DNA of 64,000 nucleotides. It comes from Luzula sylvatica (taxonomy: Eukaryota > Streptophyta > Magnoliopsida > Poales > Juncaceae). Made by a program: the position numbers and the translations under genes. Shown piece by piece: positions 26,090 through 39,742 of this stretch (position 1 is its first letter; each line of letters opens with the position of its first letter). Location of the stretch: positions 1,002,001-1,066,000 of the forward strand of contig OX326958.1 in the NCBI GenBank assembly GCA_946800325.1, in the 5' to 3' direction. The notes beneath the pieces were generated by a model, which ran no database searches, was not told where the DNA came from, and saw nothing but the letters and a program-made list of their open reading frames with translations.

Positions 26090-29000
26090 TAAGAAAGTTT
26101 TGAAAAAATTGAAATTTGTGTATGTGTTAGTCTTCAATTACGGAGTATTTTGAGTACGATTTGAAAATTGACTATATTGCTTGTGTTACACTTTAATTTT
26201 AACAGTTTTTAAAAAAAAATCTTAATTGCATTTTTAAGAAATTTTTGAAAAAATAGAAATTTGTGTGTGTTAGTCTTCAATTACGGAGTATTTTGAGTTT
26301 GACATGAAAATTGAGTATTTTGCTTGTATTACACTTGAATTTTTGCATTTTTTAAGAAATATCTTAATTGAATTTTTTTAAGGTGTTAAGACTTACGTTT
26401 TTACATTTTTAGGAAATTTTTGAAAAAATTGAAATTTGTGTGTGTTAGTCTTCAATTACGGAGTATTTTGAGTACCACATGAAAATTGAATATTTTGCTT
26501 GTGTTACACTTAAATTTTAACATTTTTTGTAAAAATATCTTAATTTAGTTTTTTGATGGTGTTAGGCGTCTGTTTTTGCATTTTTAAGAAATTTTTTAAA
26601 AAATTGAAATTTGTGTATGTTAGTCTTCAATTACGGAGTATTTTGAGTACGATATGAAAATTGACTATATTGCTTGTGTTACACTTTATTTTTAACACTT
26701 TTTAAAAAAATATCTTAATTGGATTTTTTGAAGGTGTTAGATTTCAGTTTTTGCATTTTTAAGAAATTTTTGAAAAAATTGAAATTTGTGTGTGTTAGTC
26801 TTCAATTAAGGAGTATTTTGAGTACGACATGAAAATTGACTATTTTGATTGTGTTACACTTGAATTTTAAATTTTTTTAAAAAATATCTTAATTGAATTT
26901 TTGATGGGGTTAGACTTCTGTTTTTGCATTTTTAAGAAATGTTTGAACAAATTGAAATTTGTCTGTGTTATTCTTCAATTACGGAGTATTTTGAGAACGA
27001 CATGAAAATTGAGTATTTTGCTTGTGCTACACTACAATTTTAACATTTTTTTTAAAAATATCTTAATTGAATTATTTTGAAGGTGTTAGATTTCAATTTT
27101 TGCATTTTTAAGAAAGTTTTGAAAAAATTGAAATTTGTGTGCGTTAGTCTTCAATTAAGGAGTATTTTGAGTACGACATGAAAATTGACTATTTTGCTTG
27201 TGTTACACTTGAATTTTATATTTTTTAAAAAATTATCTTAATTGAATTTTTGAAGGGGTTAGACTTCTGTTTTTGCATTTTTAAGAGATGTTTGAAAAAA
27301 TTGAAATTTGTCTTTGTTATTCTTCAATTACGGAGTATTTTGAGAACGACATGAAAATTGAGTATTTTGCTTGTGATACACTACAATTTTTACATTTTTT
27401 TAAAAAATATCTTAATTTAATTATTATGAAGGTGTTAGACTTCTGTTTTTTCATTTTTAAGAAATTTTTGAAAAAGTTGAGATTTGTGTGTGTTAGTCTT
27501 CAATTACGGTGTATTTTGAGTACGACACGAAAATTGAGTATTTTGCTTGTATTACACTTCAATTTTAAATTTTATTGAAAAATATCTTAATTGAATTTTT
27601 TGAAGGTGTTAGACTTCTGTTTTTGCATTTTTAAAAAATTTTCGAAAAATTGTAATTTGTGTGTGTTAGTCTTTAATTACGGAGTATTTTGAGTTCGACA
27701 TGAAAATTCAGTATTTTGCTTGTATTACACTTGAATTTTTGTATTTTTTAAGAAATGTCTTAATTTGATTTTTTGAAGGTGTTGAGACTTCTGTTTTTAC
27801 ATTTTTAAGAAATTTTTGAAAAAATTGAAATTTGTGTGTGTTAGTCTTCAATTACGGAGTATTTTGAGTACGACTTGAAAATTGAATATTTTGCTTGTGT
27901 TACACTTAAATTTTAACATTTTTTATTAAAATATCTTAATTGAATTTTTTGATGGTGTTAGACGTCTGTTTTTGCATTTTTAAGAAAGTTTTGAAAAAAT
28001 TGAAATTTGTGTATGTGTTAGTCTTCAATTACGGAGTATTTTGAGTACGATATGAAAATTGACTATATTGCTTGTGTTACACTTTAATTTTTACACTTTT
28101 TAAAAAAATATCTTAATTGCATTTTTAAGAAATTTTTGAAAAAATTGAAATTTGTGTGTGTTAGTCTTCAATTACGGAGTATTTTGAGTTTGACATGAAA
28201 ATTGAGTATTTTGCTTGTATTACACTTGAATTTTTGCATTTTTTAAGAAATATCTTAATTGAATTTTTTTTAAGGTGTTATGACTTCCGTTTTTACATTT
28301 TTAGGAAATTTTTGAAAAAATTGAAATTTGTGTGTGTTAGTCTTCAATTACGGAGTATTTTGAGTACGACATGAAAATTGAATATTTTGCTTGTGTTACA
28401 CTTAAATTTTAACATTTTTTGTAAAAATATCTTAATTGAATTTTTTGATGGTGTTAGGCGTCTGTTTTTGCATTTTTAAGAAATTTTTTAAAAAATTGAA
28501 ATTTGTGTATGTTAGTCTTCAATTACGGAGTATTTTGAGTACGATATGAAAATTGACTATATTGCTTGTGTTACACTTTAATTTTAACACTTTTTAAAAA
28601 AATATCTTAATTGGATTTTTTGAAGGTGTTAGATTTCAGTTTTTGCATTTTTAAGAAACTTTTGAAAAAATTGAAATTTGTGTGTGTTAGTCTTCAATTA
28701 AGGAGTATTTTGAGTAGGACATGAAAATTGATTATTTTGCTTGTGTTACACTTGAATTTTTTATTTTTTAAAAAAATATCTTAATTGAATTTTTGAAGGG
28801 GTTAGACTTCTGTTTTTACATTTTTAAGAAATTTTTGAAAAAATTGAAATTTGTGTGTGTTAGTCTTCAATTACGGAGTATTTTGAGTACGACATGAAAA
28901 TTGAATATTTTGCTTGTGTTACACTTAAATTTTAACATTTTTTATAAAAATATCTTAATTGAATTTTTTGATGGTGTTAGACGTCTGTTTTTGCATTTTT

Positions 29001-32000
29001 AAGAAAGTTTTGAAAAAATTGAAATTTGTGTATGTGTTAGTCTTCAATTACGGAGTATTTTGAGTACGATATGAAAATTGACTATATTGCTTGTGTTACA
29101 CTTTAATTTTAAGACTTTTTTAAAAAAATATCTTAATTGCATTTTTAAGAAATTTTTGAAAAAATTGAAATTTGTGTGTGTTAGTCTTCAATTACGGAGT
29201 ATTTTGAGTTTGACATGAAAATTGAGTGTTTTGCTTGTATTACACTTGAATTTTTGCATTTTTTAAGAAATATCTTAATTGAATTTTTTTAAGGTGTTAA
29301 GACTTCCGTTTTTACATTTTTAGGAAATTTTTGAAAAAATTGAAATTTGTGTGTGTTAGTCTTCAATTTCGGAGTATTTTTAGTACCACATGAAAATTGA
29401 ATATTTTGCTTGTGTTACACTTAAATTCTAACATTTTTTGTAAAAATATCTTAATTTAATTTTTTGATGGTGTTAGGCGTCTGTTTTTGCATTTTTAAGA
29501 AATTTTTTAAAAAATTGAAATTTGTGTATGTTAGTCTTCAATTACGGAGTATTTTGAGTACGATATGAAAATTGACTATATTGCTTGTGTTACACTTTAT
29601 TTTTAACACTTTTTAAAAAAATATCTTAATTGGATTTTTTGAAGGTGTTAGATTTCAGTTTTTGCATTTTTAAGAAATTTTTGAAAAAATTGAAATTTGT
29701 GTGTGTTAGTCTTCAATTAAGGAGTATTTTGAGTACGACATGAAAATTGACTATTTTGATTGTGTTACACTTGAATTTTAAATTTTTTTAAAAAATATCT
29801 TAATTGAATTTTTGATGGGGTTAGACTTCTGTTTTTGCATTTTTAAGAAATGTTTGAACAAATTGAAATTTGTCTGTGTTATTCTTCAATTACGGAGTAT
29901 TTTGAGAACGACATGAAAATTGAGTATTTTGCTTGTGCTACACTACAATTTTAACATTTTTTTTAAAAATATCTTAATTGAATTATTTTGAAGGTGTTAG
30001 ATTTCAATTTTTGCATTTTTAAGAAAGTTTTGAAAAAATTGAAATTTGTGTGCGTTAGTCTTCAATTAAGGAGTATTTTGAGTACGACATGAAAATTGAC
30101 TATTTTGCTTGTGTTACACTTGAATTTTATATTTTTTAAAAAATTATCTTAATTGAATTTTTGAAGGGGTTAGACTTCTGTTTTTGCATTTTTAAGAGAT
30201 GTTTGAAAAAATTGAAATTTGTCTTTGTTATTCTTCAATTACGGAGTATTTTGAGAACGACATGAAAATTGAGTATTTTGCTTGTGATACACTACAATTT
30301 TTACATTTTTTTAAAAAATATCTTAATTTAATTATTATGAAGGTGTTAGACTTCTGTTTTTTCATTTTTAAGAAATTTTTGAAAAAGTTGAGATTTGTGT
30401 GTGTTAGTCTTCAATTACGGTGTATTTTGAGTACGACACGAAAATTGAGTATTTTGCTTGTATTACACTTCAATTTTAAATTTTATTGAAAAATATCTTA
30501 ATTGAATTTTTTGAAGGTGTTAGACTTCTGTTTTTGCATTTTTAAAAAATTTTCGAAAAATTGTAATTTGTGTGTGTTAGTCTTTAATTACGGAGTATTT
30601 TGAGTTCGACATGAAAATTCAGTATTTTGCTTGTATTACACTTGAATTTTTGCATTTTTTAAGAAATGCCTTAATTTGATTTTTTGAAGGTGTTGAGACT
30701 TCTGTTTTTACATTTTTAAGAAATTTTTGAAAAAATTGAAATTTGTGTGTGTTAGTCTTCAATTACGGAGTATTTTGAGTACGACTTGAAAATTGAATAT
30801 TTTGCTTGTGTTACACTTAAATTTTAACATTTTTTATTAAAATATCTTAATTGAATTTTTTGATGGTGTTAGACGTCTATTTTTGCATTTTTAAGAAAGT
30901 TTTGAAAAAATTGAAATTTGTGTATGTGTTAGTCTTCAATTACGGAGTATTTTGAGTACGATATGAAAATTGACTATATTGCTTGTGTTACACTTTAATT
31001 TTTACACTTTTTAAAAAAATATCTTAATTGCATTTTTAAGAAATTTTTGAAAAAATTGAAATTTGTGTGTGTTAGTCTTCAATTACGGAGTATTTTGAGT
31101 TTGACATGAAAATTGAGTATTTTGCTTGTATTACACTTGAATTTTTGCATTTTTTAAGAAATATCTTAATTGAATTTTTTTTAAGGTGTTATGACTTCCG
31201 TTTTTACATTTTTAGGAAATTTTTGAAAAAATTGAAATTTGTGTGTGTTAGTCTTCAATTACGGAGTATTTTGAGTACGACATGAAAATTGAATATTTTG
31301 CTTGTGTTACACTTAAATTTTAACATTTTTTGTAAAAATATCTTAATTGAATTTTTTGATGGTGTTAGGCGTCTGTTTTTGCATTTTTAAGAAATTTTTT
31401 AAAAAATTGAAATTTGTGTATGTTAGTCTTCAATTACGGAGTATTTTGAGTACGATATGAAAATTGACTATATTGCTTGTGTTACACTTTAATTTTAACA
31501 CTTTTTAAAAAAATATCTTAATTGGATTTTTTGAAGGTGTTAGATTTCAGTTTTTGCATTTTTAAGAAACTTTTGAAAAAATTGAAATTTGTGTGTGTTA
31601 GTCTTCAATTAAGGAGTATTTTGAGTAGGACATGAAAATTGATTATTTTGCTTGTGTTACACTTGAATTTTTTATTTTTTAAAAAAATATCTTAATTGAA
31701 TTTTTGAAGGGGTTAGACTTCTGTTTTTACATTTTTAAGAAATTTTTGAAAAAATTGAAATTTGTGTGTGTTAGTCTTCAATTACGGAGTATTTTGAGTA
31801 CGACATGAAAATTGAATATTTTGCTTGTGTTACACTTAAATTTTAACATTTTTTATAAAAATATCTTAATTGAATTTTTTGATGGTGTTAGACGTCTGTT
31901 TTTGCATTTTTAAGAAAGTTTTGAAAAAATTGAAATTTGTGTATGTGTTAGTCTTCAATTACGGAGTATTTTGAGTACGATATGAAAATTGACTATATTG

Positions 32001-32340
32001 CTTGTGTTACACTTTAATTTTAAGACTTTTTTAAAAAAATATCTTAATTGCATTTTTAAGAAATTTTTGAAAAAATTGAAATTTGTGTGTGTTAGTCTTC
32101 AATTACGGAGTATTTTGAGTTTGACATGAAAATTGAGTGTTTTGCTTGTATTACACTTGAATTTTTGCATTTTTTAAGAAATATCTTAATTGAATTTTTT
32201 TAAGGTGTTAAGACTTCCGTTTTTACATTTTTAGGAAATTTTTGAAAAAATTGAAATTTGTGTGTGTTAGTCTTCAATTTCGGAGTATTTTTAGTACCAC
32301 ATGAAAATTGAATATTTTGCTTGTGTTACACTTAAATTTT
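26090..32340 (+). repeat. 2,911 bp tandem duplication (17 monomers), two copies plus a partial third
   Basis: The sequence repeats at an offset of 2911 bp. A monomers at 27506 and 30417 correspond, as do rare variants such as ACACTTTATTTTTAAC (26680/29591), GATGGGGTTAG (26903/29814), TTGTGCTACAC (27022/29933), TTTTTTAAGGTGTTATGAC (28265/31176) and CAATTTCGGAG (29365/32276). From about 26.5 kb the copies are nearly identical; 26.09-26.5 kb is more diverged. Similarity stops near 32340, where TTAATTGAATTTTTTTATGG replaces the expected variant. 17 x 175 minus two 32 bp deletions is exactly 2911. Confidence 0.88.
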
Positions 32341-35300
32341 AACATTTTTTGTAAAAATATCTTAATTGAATTTTTTTATGGTGCTAGGCGTCTGTTTTTG
32401 CATTTTTAAGAAATTTTTTAAAAAATTGAAATTTGTGTATGTTAGTCTTCAATTACGGAGTATTTTGAGTACGATATGAAAATTGACTATATTGCTTGTG
32501 TTACACTTTAATTTTAACACTTTTTAAAAAAATATCTTAATTGGATTTTTTGAAGGTGTTAGATTTCAGTTTTTGCATTTTTAAGAAACTTTTGAAAAAA
32601 TTGAAATTTGTGTGTGTTAGTCTTCAATTAAGGAGTATTTTGAGTAGGACATGAAAATTGATTATTTTGCTTGTGTTACACTTGAATTTTTTATTTTTTA
32701 AAAAAATATCTTAATTGAATTTTTGAAGGGGTTAGACTTCTGTTTTTGCATTTTTAAGAGATGTTTGAAAAAATTGAAATTTGTCTGTGTTATTCTTCAA
32801 TTACGGAGTATTTTGAGAACGACATGAAAATTGAGTATTTTGCTTGTGATACACTACAATTTTTACATTTTTTTAAAAAATATCTTAATTTGATTATTTT
32901 GAAGGTGTTAGACTTCTGTTTTTTCATTTTTAAGAAATTTTTGAAAAAGTTGAAATTTGTGTGTGTTAGTCTTCAATTACGGTGTATTTTGAGTACGACA
33001 CGAAAATTGAGTATTTTGCTTGTATTACACTTCAATTTTAAATTTTATTGAAAAATATCTTAATTGAATTTTTTGAAGGTGTTAGACTTCTGTTTTTGCA
33101 TTTTTAAGAAATTTTCGAAAAATTGTAATTTGTGCATGTTAGTCTTTAATTACGGAGTATTTTGAGTTCGACATGAAAATTGAGTATTTTGCTTGTATTA
33201 CACTTGAATTTTTGCATTTTTTAAGAAATGTCTTAATTTGATTTTTTGAAGGTGTTGAGAATTCTGTTTTTACATTTTTAAGAAATTTTTGAAAAAATTG
33301 AAATTTGTGTGTGTTAGTCTTCAATTACGGAGTATTTTGAGTACGACATGAAAATTGAATATTTTGCTTGTGTTACACTTAAATTTTAACATTTTTTATA
33401 AAAATTTCTTAATTGAATTTTTTGATGGTGTTAGACGTCTGTTTTTGCATTTTTAAGAAAGTTTTGAAAAAATTGAAATTTGTGTATGTGTTAGTCTTCA
33501 ATTACGGAGTATTTTGAGTACGTTATGAAAATTGACTATATTGCTTGTGTTACACTTTAATTTGAACACTTTTTAAAAAAATATCTTAATTGCATTTTTA
33601 AGAAATTTTTGAAAAAATTGAAATTTGTGTGTGTTAGTCTTCAATTACGGAGTATTTTGAGTTTGACATGAAAATTGAGTGTTTTGCTTGTATTACACTT
33701 GAATTTTTGCATTTTTTAAGAAATATCTTAATTGAATTTTTTTAAGGTGTTAAGACTTCCGTTTTTACATTTTTAGGAAATTTTTGAAAAAATTGAAATT
33801 TGTGTGTGTTAGTCTTCAATTACGGAGTATTTTGAGTACAACATGAAAATTGAATATTTTGCTTGTGTTACACTTAAATTTTAACATTTTTTGTAAAAAT
33901 ATCTTAATTGAATTTTTTGATGGTGCTAGGCGTCTGTTTTTGCATTTTTAAGAAATTTTTTAAAAAATTGAAATTTGTGTATGTTAGTCTTCAATTACGG
34001 AGTATTTTGAGTACGATATGAAAATTGACTATATTGCTTGTGTTACACTTTAATTTTAACACTTTTTAAAAAAATATCTTAATTGTATTTTTTGAAGGTG
34101 TTAGATTTCAGTTTTTGCATTTTTAAGAAATTTTTGAAAAAATTGAAATTTGTGTGTGTTAGTCTTCAATGAAGGAGTATTTTGAGTACGACGTGAAAAT
34201 TGACTATTTTGATTGTGTTACACTTGAATTTTATATATTTTTTAAAAATATCTTAATTGAATTTTTGAAGGAGTTAGACTTCTGTTTTTGCATTTTTAAG
34301 AAATGTTTGAAAAAATTGAAATTTGTATGTGTTATTCTTCAATTACGGAGTATTTTGAGAACGACATGAAAATTGAGTATTTTGCTTGTGCTACACTACA
34401 ATTTTAACATTTTTTTTAAAAATATCTTAATTGAATTATTTTGAAGGTGTTAGATTTCAGTTTTTGCATTTTTAAGAAAGTTTTGAAAAAATTGAAATTT
34501 GTGTGTGTTTGTCTTCAATTAAGGAGTATTTTGAGTACGACATGAAAATTGACTATTTTGCTTGTGTTACACTTGAATTTTATATTTTAAAAAAAAATAT
34601 CTTAATTGAATTTTTGAAGGGGTTAGACTTCTGTTTTTGCATTTTTGAGAGATGTTTGAAAAAATTGAAATTTGTCTGTGTTATACTTCAATTACGGATT
34701 ATTTTGAGAACGACATGAAAATTGAGTATTTTGCTTGTGATACACTACAATTTTTACATTTTTTTAAAACATATCTTAATTTAATTATTTTGAAGGTGTT
34801 AGACTTCTGTTTTTTCATTTTTAAGAAATTTTTGAAAAAGTTGAAATTTGTGTGTGTTAGTCTTCAATTACGGTGTATTTTGAGTACGACACGAAAATTG
34901 AGTATTTTGCTTGTATTACACTTCAATTTTAAATTTTATTGAAAAATATCTTAATTGAATTTTTTGAAGGTGTTAGACTTCTGTTTTTGCATTTTTAAGA
35001 AATTTTCGAAAAAATTGTAATTTGTGTGTGTTAGTCTTCAATTACGGAGTACTTTGAGTTCAACATGAAAATTGAGTATTTTGCTTGTATTACACTTAAA
35101 TTTTAACATTTTTTATAAAAATATCTTAATTGAATTTTTTGATGGTGTTAGACGTCTGTTTTTGCATTTTTAAGAAATTTTTGAAAAAATTGAAATTTGT
35201 GTGTGTTAGTCTTCAATTACGGAGTATTTTGAGTTTGACATGAAAATTGAGTATTTTGCTTGTATTACACTTGAATTTTTGCATTTTTTAAGAAATATCT

Positions 35301-38300
35301 TAATTGAATTTTTTTTAAGGTGTTAAGACTTCTGTTTTTACATTTTTAAGAAATTTTTGAAAAAATTGAAATTTTTGTGTGTTAGTCTTCAATTACGGAG
35401 TATTTTGAGTACGGCATGAAAATTGAATATTTTGCTTGTGTTACACTTAAATTTTAACATTTTTTGTAAAAATATCTTAATAGAATTTTTTGATGGTGTT
35501 AGGCGTCTGTTTTTGCATTTTTAAGAAATTTTTTAAAAAATTGAAATTTGTGTATGTTAGTCTTCAATTACGGAGTATTTTGAGTATGATATGAAAATTG
35601 ACTATATTGCTTGTGTTACACTTTAATTTTAACACTTTTTAAAAAAATATCTTAATTGGATTTTTTGAAGGTGTTCGATTTCAGTTTTTGCATTTTTAAG
35701 AAATTTTTGAAAAAATTGAAATTTGTGTGTGTTAGTCTTCAATTAAGGAGTATTTTGAGTACGACATGAAAATTGACTATTTTGCTTGTGTTACACTTGA
35801 ATTTTATATTTTTTTTAAAAATATCTCAATTGAATTTTTGAAGGGGTTAGACTTCTGTTTTTGCATTTTTAAGAAATGTTTGAAAAAATTGAAATTTGTC
35901 TGTGTTATTCTTCAATTACGGAGTATTTTGAGAACGACATGAAAATTGTGTATTTTGCTTGTGTTACACTACAATTTTAACATTTTTTTTTAAAATATCT
36001 TAATTGAATTATTTTGAAGGTGTTAGATTTCAGTTTTTGCATTTTTAAGAAAGTTTTGAAAAAATTGAAATTTGTGTGTGTTAGTCTTCAATTAAGGAGT
36101 ATTTTGAGTACGACATGAAAATTAACTATTTTGCTTGTGTTACACTTGAATTTTAAATTTTTTTTAAAAATATCTTAATTGAATTTTTGAAGGGGTTAGA
36201 CTTCTGTTTTTGCATTTTTAAGAAATGTTTGAAAAAATTGAAATTTGTCTGTGTTATTCTTCAATTACGGAGTATTTTGAGAACGACATGAAAATTGGGT
36301 ATTTTGCTTGTGTTACACTACAATTTTAACATTTTTTTTAAAAATATCTTAATTGAATTATTTTGAAGGTGTTAGATTTCAGTTTTTGCATTTTTAAGAA
36401 AGTTTTGAAAAAATTGAAATTTGTGTGTGTTAGTCTTCAATTAAGGAGTATTCTGAGTGCGACATGAAAATTGACTATTTTGCTTGTGTTACACTTGAAT
36501 TTTAAATTTTTAAAAAAAATATCTTAATTGAATTTTTGAAGGGGTTAGACTTCTGTTTTTGCATTTTTAAGAGATGTTTGAAAAAATTGAAATTTGTCTG
36601 TGTTATTCTTCAATTACGGAGTATTTTCAGAACGACATGAAAATTCAGTATTTTGCTTGTGATACACTACAATTTTTACATTTTTTTTAAAAATATCTTA
36701 ATTTAATTATTTTGAAGGTGTTAGACTTCTGTTTTTACATTTTTAAGACATTTTTGAAAAATTTGAAATTTGTGTGTGTTAGTCTTCAATTACGGAGTAT
36801 TTTGAGTACCACACGAAAATTGAGTATTTTGCTTGTATTACACTTCAATTTTAAATTTTATTGAAAAATATCTTAATTGAATTTTTTGAAGGTGTTAGTC
36901 TTCTGTTATTGCATTTTTAAGAAATTTTCGAAAAATTGTAATTTGTGTGTGTTAGTCTTCAATTACGGAGTACTTTGAGTTCGACATGAAAATTGAGTAT
37001 TTTGCTTGTATTACACTTCAATTTTAAATTTTATTGAAAAATATCTTAATTGAATTTTTTGAAGTTGTTAGACTTCTGTTTTTGCATTTTTAAGAAATTT
37101 TCGAAAAATTGTAATTTGTGTGTGTTAGTCTTTAATTACGGAGTATTTTGAGTTCGACATGAAAATTGAGTATTTTGCTTGTATTACACTTGAATTTTTG
37201 CATTTTTTAAGAAATGTCTTAATTTGATTTTTTGAAGGTGTTGAGACTTCTGTTTTTACATTTTTAAGAAATTTTTGAAAAAATTGAAATTTGTGTGTGT
37301 TAGTCTTCAATTACGGAGTATTTAGAGTACGACATGAAAATTGAATATTTTGCTTGTGTTACACTTAAGTTTTAACATTTTTTATAAAAATATCTTAATT
37401 GAATTTTTTTATGGTGTTAGACGTCTGTTTTTGCATTTTTAAGAAAGTTTTGAAAAAATTGAAATTTGTGTATGTGTTAGTCTTCAATTACGGAGTATTT
37501 TGAGTACGATATGAAAATTGACTATATTGCTTGTGTTACACTTTAAATTTAACACTTTTTAAAAAAATATCTTAATTGGATTTTTTGAAGGTGTTAGATT
37601 TCAGTTTTTGCATTTTTGAGAAATTTTTGAAAAAATAGAAATTTGTGTGTGTTAGTCTTCAATTAAGGAGTATTTTGAGTACGACATGAAAATTGACTAC
37701 TTTGCTTGTGTTACACTTGAATTTTAAATATTTTTTAAAAAATATCTTAATTGAATTTTTGAAGGGGTTAGACTTTTGTTTTTGCATTTTTAAGAAATGT
37801 TCGAAAAAATTGTAATTTGTGTGTGTTAGTCTTCAATTACGGAGTATTTTAAGTACGACATGAAAATTGAGTATTTTGCTTGTGTTACACTACAATTTTA
37901 ACATTTTTTTTAAAAATATCTTAATTGAATTATTTTGAAGGTGTTAGACTTATGTTTTTGCATTTTTAAGAAATTTTTGAAAAAATTGAAATTTGTGTGT
38001 GTTAGTCTTCAATTACGGAGTATTTTGAGTTTCACATGAAAATTGAGTATTTTGCTTGTATTACACTTGAATTTTTGCATTTTTTAAGAAATATCTTAAT
38101 TCAATTTTTTTAAGGCGTTAAGACTTCTCTTTTTACATTTTTAAGAAATTTTTGAAAAAATTGAAATTTGTGTGTGTTAGTCTTCGATTACGGAGTATTT
38201 TGAGTACGACATGAAAATTGAATATTTTGCTTGTGTTACACTTAAATTTTAACATTTTTTGTAAAAATATCTTAATAGAATTTTTTGATGGTGTTAGGCG

Positions 38301-39742
38301 TCTGTTTTTGCATTTTTAAGAAATTTTTTAAAAAATTGAAATTTGTGTATGTTAGTCTTCAATTACGGAGTATTTTGAGTACGATATGAAAATTGACTAT
38401 ATTGCTTGTGTTACACTTTAATTTTAACACTTTTTAAAAAAATATCTTAATTGGATTTTTTGAAGGTGTTCGATTTCAGTTTTTGCATTTTTAAGAAATT
38501 TTTGAAAAAATTGAAATTTGTGTGTGTTAGTCTTCAATTAAGGAGTATTTTGAGTACGACATGAAAATTGACTATTTGCTTGTGTTACACTTGAATTTTA
38601 AATTTTTTTTAAAAATATCTTAATTGAATTTTTGAAGGGGTTAGACTTCTGTTTTTGCAGTTTTAAGAAATGTTTCAAAAAATTGAAATTTGTCTGTGTT
38701 ATTCTTCAATTACGGAGCATTTTGAGAACGACATGAAAATTGAGTATTTTGCTTGTGTTACACTTGAATTTTAAAATTTTTTTAAAAATATCTTAATTGA
38801 ATTTTTGAAGGGGTTAGACTTCTGTTTTTGCATTTTTAAGAAATGTTTGAAAAAATTGAAATTTGTCTGTGTTATTCTTCAATTACGGAGTATTTTGAGA
38901 ACGACATGAAAATTGGGTATTTTGCTTGTGTTACACTACAATTTTAACATTTTTTTTAAAAATATCTTAATTGAATTATTTTGAAGGTGTTAGATTTCTG
39001 TTTTTGCATTTTTAAGAAAGTTTTGAAAAAATTGAAATTTGTGTGTGTTAGTCTTCAATTAAGGAGTATTTTGAGTACGACATGAAAATTAACTATTTTG
39101 CTTGTGTTACACTTGAATTTTAAATTTTTTTTAAAAATATCTTAATTGAATTTTTGAAGGGGTTAGACTTCTGTTTTTGCATTTTTAAGAAATGTTTGAA
39201 AAAATTGAAATTTGTCTGTGTTATTCTTCAATTACGGAGTATTTTGAGAACGACATGAAAATTGGGTATTTTGCTTGTGTTACACTACAATTTTAACATT
39301 TTTTTTTAAAATATCTTAATTGAATTATTTTGAAGGTGTTATAGATTTCAGTTTTTGCATTTTTAAGAAAGTTTTGAAAAAATTGAAATTTGTGTGTGTT
39401 AGTCTTCAATTAAGGAGTATTCTGAGTACAACATGAAAATTGACTATTTTGCTTGTGTCACACTTGAATTTAAAATTTTTTTTAAAAATATCTTAATTGA
39501 ATTTTTGAAGGGGTTAGACTTCTGTTTTTGCATTTTTAAGAGATGTTTGAAAAAATTGAAATTTGTCTGTGTTATTCTTCAATTACGGAGTATTTTGAGA
39601 ACGACATGAAAATTGAGTATTTTGCTTGCGATACACTACAATTTTTACATTTTTTTTAAAAATATCTTAATTTAATTATTTTGAAGGTGTTAGACTTCTG
39701 TTTTTACATTTTTAAGAAATTTGTGTGTGTTAGTCTTCAATT
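32341..39742 (+). repeat. E/F-rich higher-order repeats
   Basis: Contains A monomers near 32988, 34869 and 36793, and several consecutive E-F pairs (about 34165-34700, 35745-36640 and 38540-39610) with GAAGGGGTTAG in E and CTACAATTTTAAC in F. An E-F dimer has been locally amplified here. A 32 bp deleted D is at about 33585. No gene or insertion is visible. Confidence 0.75.
39712..39726 (+). other. 18 bp deletion between AAATTT repeats
   Basis: The usual AAGAAATTTTTGAAAAAG followed by TTGAAATTTGTG is shortened to AAGAAATTTGTGTGTG. The lost 18 bp lie between two AAATTT copies in the third subrepeat, a typical slippage product. It occurs in the F monomer just before the A monomer at 39743. Confidence 0.8.

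Noticed and set aside
27288..27578. A 96-codon plus-strand open frame also found at 30199, 32761 and 34652
   Set aside because: Its recurrence follows the 2,911 bp duplication and the E-F-A monomer order. Content is F/L/K/Y-rich from T/A runs, with no domain, promoter or splice context.
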